Origin: Sphingomonas pruni NBRC 15498
GTDB taxonomy: Bacteria; Pseudomonadota; Alphaproteobacteria; Sphingomonadales; Sphingomonadaceae
NCBI RefSeq assembly: GCF_001598455.1
Contig: NZ_BCYZ01000024.1
Span: 1 to 59,402 of the forward strand
DNA: 59,402 nucleotides
Direction: 5' to 3'
The notes beneath the pieces were generated by a model, which did no database searches, was not told where the DNA came from, and worked only from the letters and a program-made list of their open reading frames with translations. Position 1 is the first letter of the stretch. Each line of letters starts with the position of its first letter. Positions 59,092 through 59,402 of this stretch are shown here, in pieces. The position numbers and the translations under genes are program-made.

Positions 59092-59402
59092 TGCTGGCCA
59101 ACTCGCTTCACCCAGCGGCAACGCAGCCTTTGCCGTTCGGCCCGAGCGTCGATGACTGGCATAGCCAGCCCCGGCTGCGCCGTGTCGATCCGGGCTACGA
59201 TGCGCTTTTCATCCAGGCGATCGACCGGCTGCACGCCGAGGGTCGGTATCGCGTGTTCATCGACATCCTGCGCAACAAGGGGATGTTTCCCAATGCGCGG
59301 TGCTTTGCCGGGCATAACGGGCCGAAGCCGATCACCGTGTGGTGTTCGAACGACTATCTCGCGATGGGCCAGCATCCCAAGGTGATCGCGGCGATGGAGG
59401 GA
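59088..59402 (+). CDS. hemA: 5-aminolevulinate synthase (partial, cut by window end)
   Basis: The first 105 residues of a pyridoxal-phosphate enzyme are present, running off the right edge. Family features are IDRLHAEGRYRVFIDILRNKGMFPNA and VWCSNDYLAMGQHPKVIAAMEG, matching the N-terminal region of alphaproteobacterial ALAS, which condenses glycine and succinyl-CoA in haem synthesis. Compared with usual HemA it has about 35 extra N-terminal residues. It could be a second ALAS copy or a related alpha-oxoamine synthase. Translation is coupled to the GMC gene by an ATGA overlap (ATG 59088 or 59091). Confidence 0.85.
   Translation, partial: MMLANSLHPAATQPLPFGPSVDDWHSQPRLRRVDPGYDALFIQAIDRLHAEGRYRVFIDILRNKGMFPNARCFAGHNGPKPITVWCSNDYLAMGQHPKVIAAMEG

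Noticed and set aside
1..59402. CRISPR arrays, tRNA or rRNA genes, insertion sequences, integrases
   Set aside because: No regularly spaced repeats, cloverleaf-like sequences, rRNA segments, transposase or integrase motifs were recognised, although tRNA detection by eye is not exhaustive.

Overview
The window is high-GC DNA of alphaproteobacterial, sphingomonad-like character. The evidence is TonB-dependent receptors of the sphingomonad type, a lasso-peptide cluster of the astexin/sphingopyxin type with its own isopeptidase, a LuxR/LuxI/PhyH quorum-sensing block, and an ALAS-type (C4 pathway) HemA start. No rRNA, tRNA or CRISPR array was seen.

Layout. (1) 1-2264: accessory debris, with a barstar-like gene, two small unknown genes and a DUF6499/DUF2285 gene broken by a one-base frameshift. 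(2) 2343-12827: a quorum-sensing-linked lasso peptide locus: luxR, luxI, phyH, gntR, a 38-residue precursor gene, a B1-B2 fusion leader peptidase and an Asn-synthetase-like cyclase on the plus strand, then a convergent isopeptidase and an STN-domain TonB receptor. (3) 13147-30239: a block of DNA-processing and defence-like genes. Its left half is a WYL-regulator-centred cassette (YhaN-like ATPase, YhaO/SbcD-like nuclease, unknown protein, WYL regulator, Cas4-like/RNase H/SF1 helicase fusion, two small unknown proteins). These are tied together by copies of a 19-bp palindrome, GGTGACAGA-T-TCTGTCACC. Its right half has a REase-STAND NTPase divergent from a caspase/CHAT-like protein, then a PD-(D/E)xK protein, a small protein and a Rad50-like ATPase resembling ABC-three-component (Lamassu-type) systems. 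(4) 30457-31985: fecR and fecI on the minus strand without a neighbouring receptor. Together with the receptor and isopeptidase at 8149-12827 they restore the usual lasso order fecI-fecR-receptor-isopeptidase, so the defence block looks inserted into the lasso locus.

(5) 32282-33187: a nucleotidyltransferase-HEPN protein. (6) 33930-45824: a catabolic locus with a TonB receptor, esterase, AraC regulator and seven genes overlapping end to end (SDR, acyl-CoA dehydrogenase, MaoC hydratase, NDP-forming acyl-CoA synthetase, citryl-CoA-lyase-like protein, CaiB CoA-transferase, Fe-dependent dehydrogenase). The receptor and the SDR-led operon share an upstream promoter module. A convergent SRPBCC-GST-SDR operon follows. 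(7) 47873-51950: a LysR regulator divergent from a Tat-exported hydrolase, a SnoaL-like protein, an O-methyltransferase and an NmrA-like protein. (8) 52056-55734: a propeller-type histidine kinase and NarL-type response regulator. (9) 55875-59402: a DoxX-like membrane protein, catalase-family peroxidase, GMC oxidoreductase and the start of a 5-aminolevulinate synthase cut by the window end.

All functions are inferred from motifs and gene order read by eye. No database search was run.
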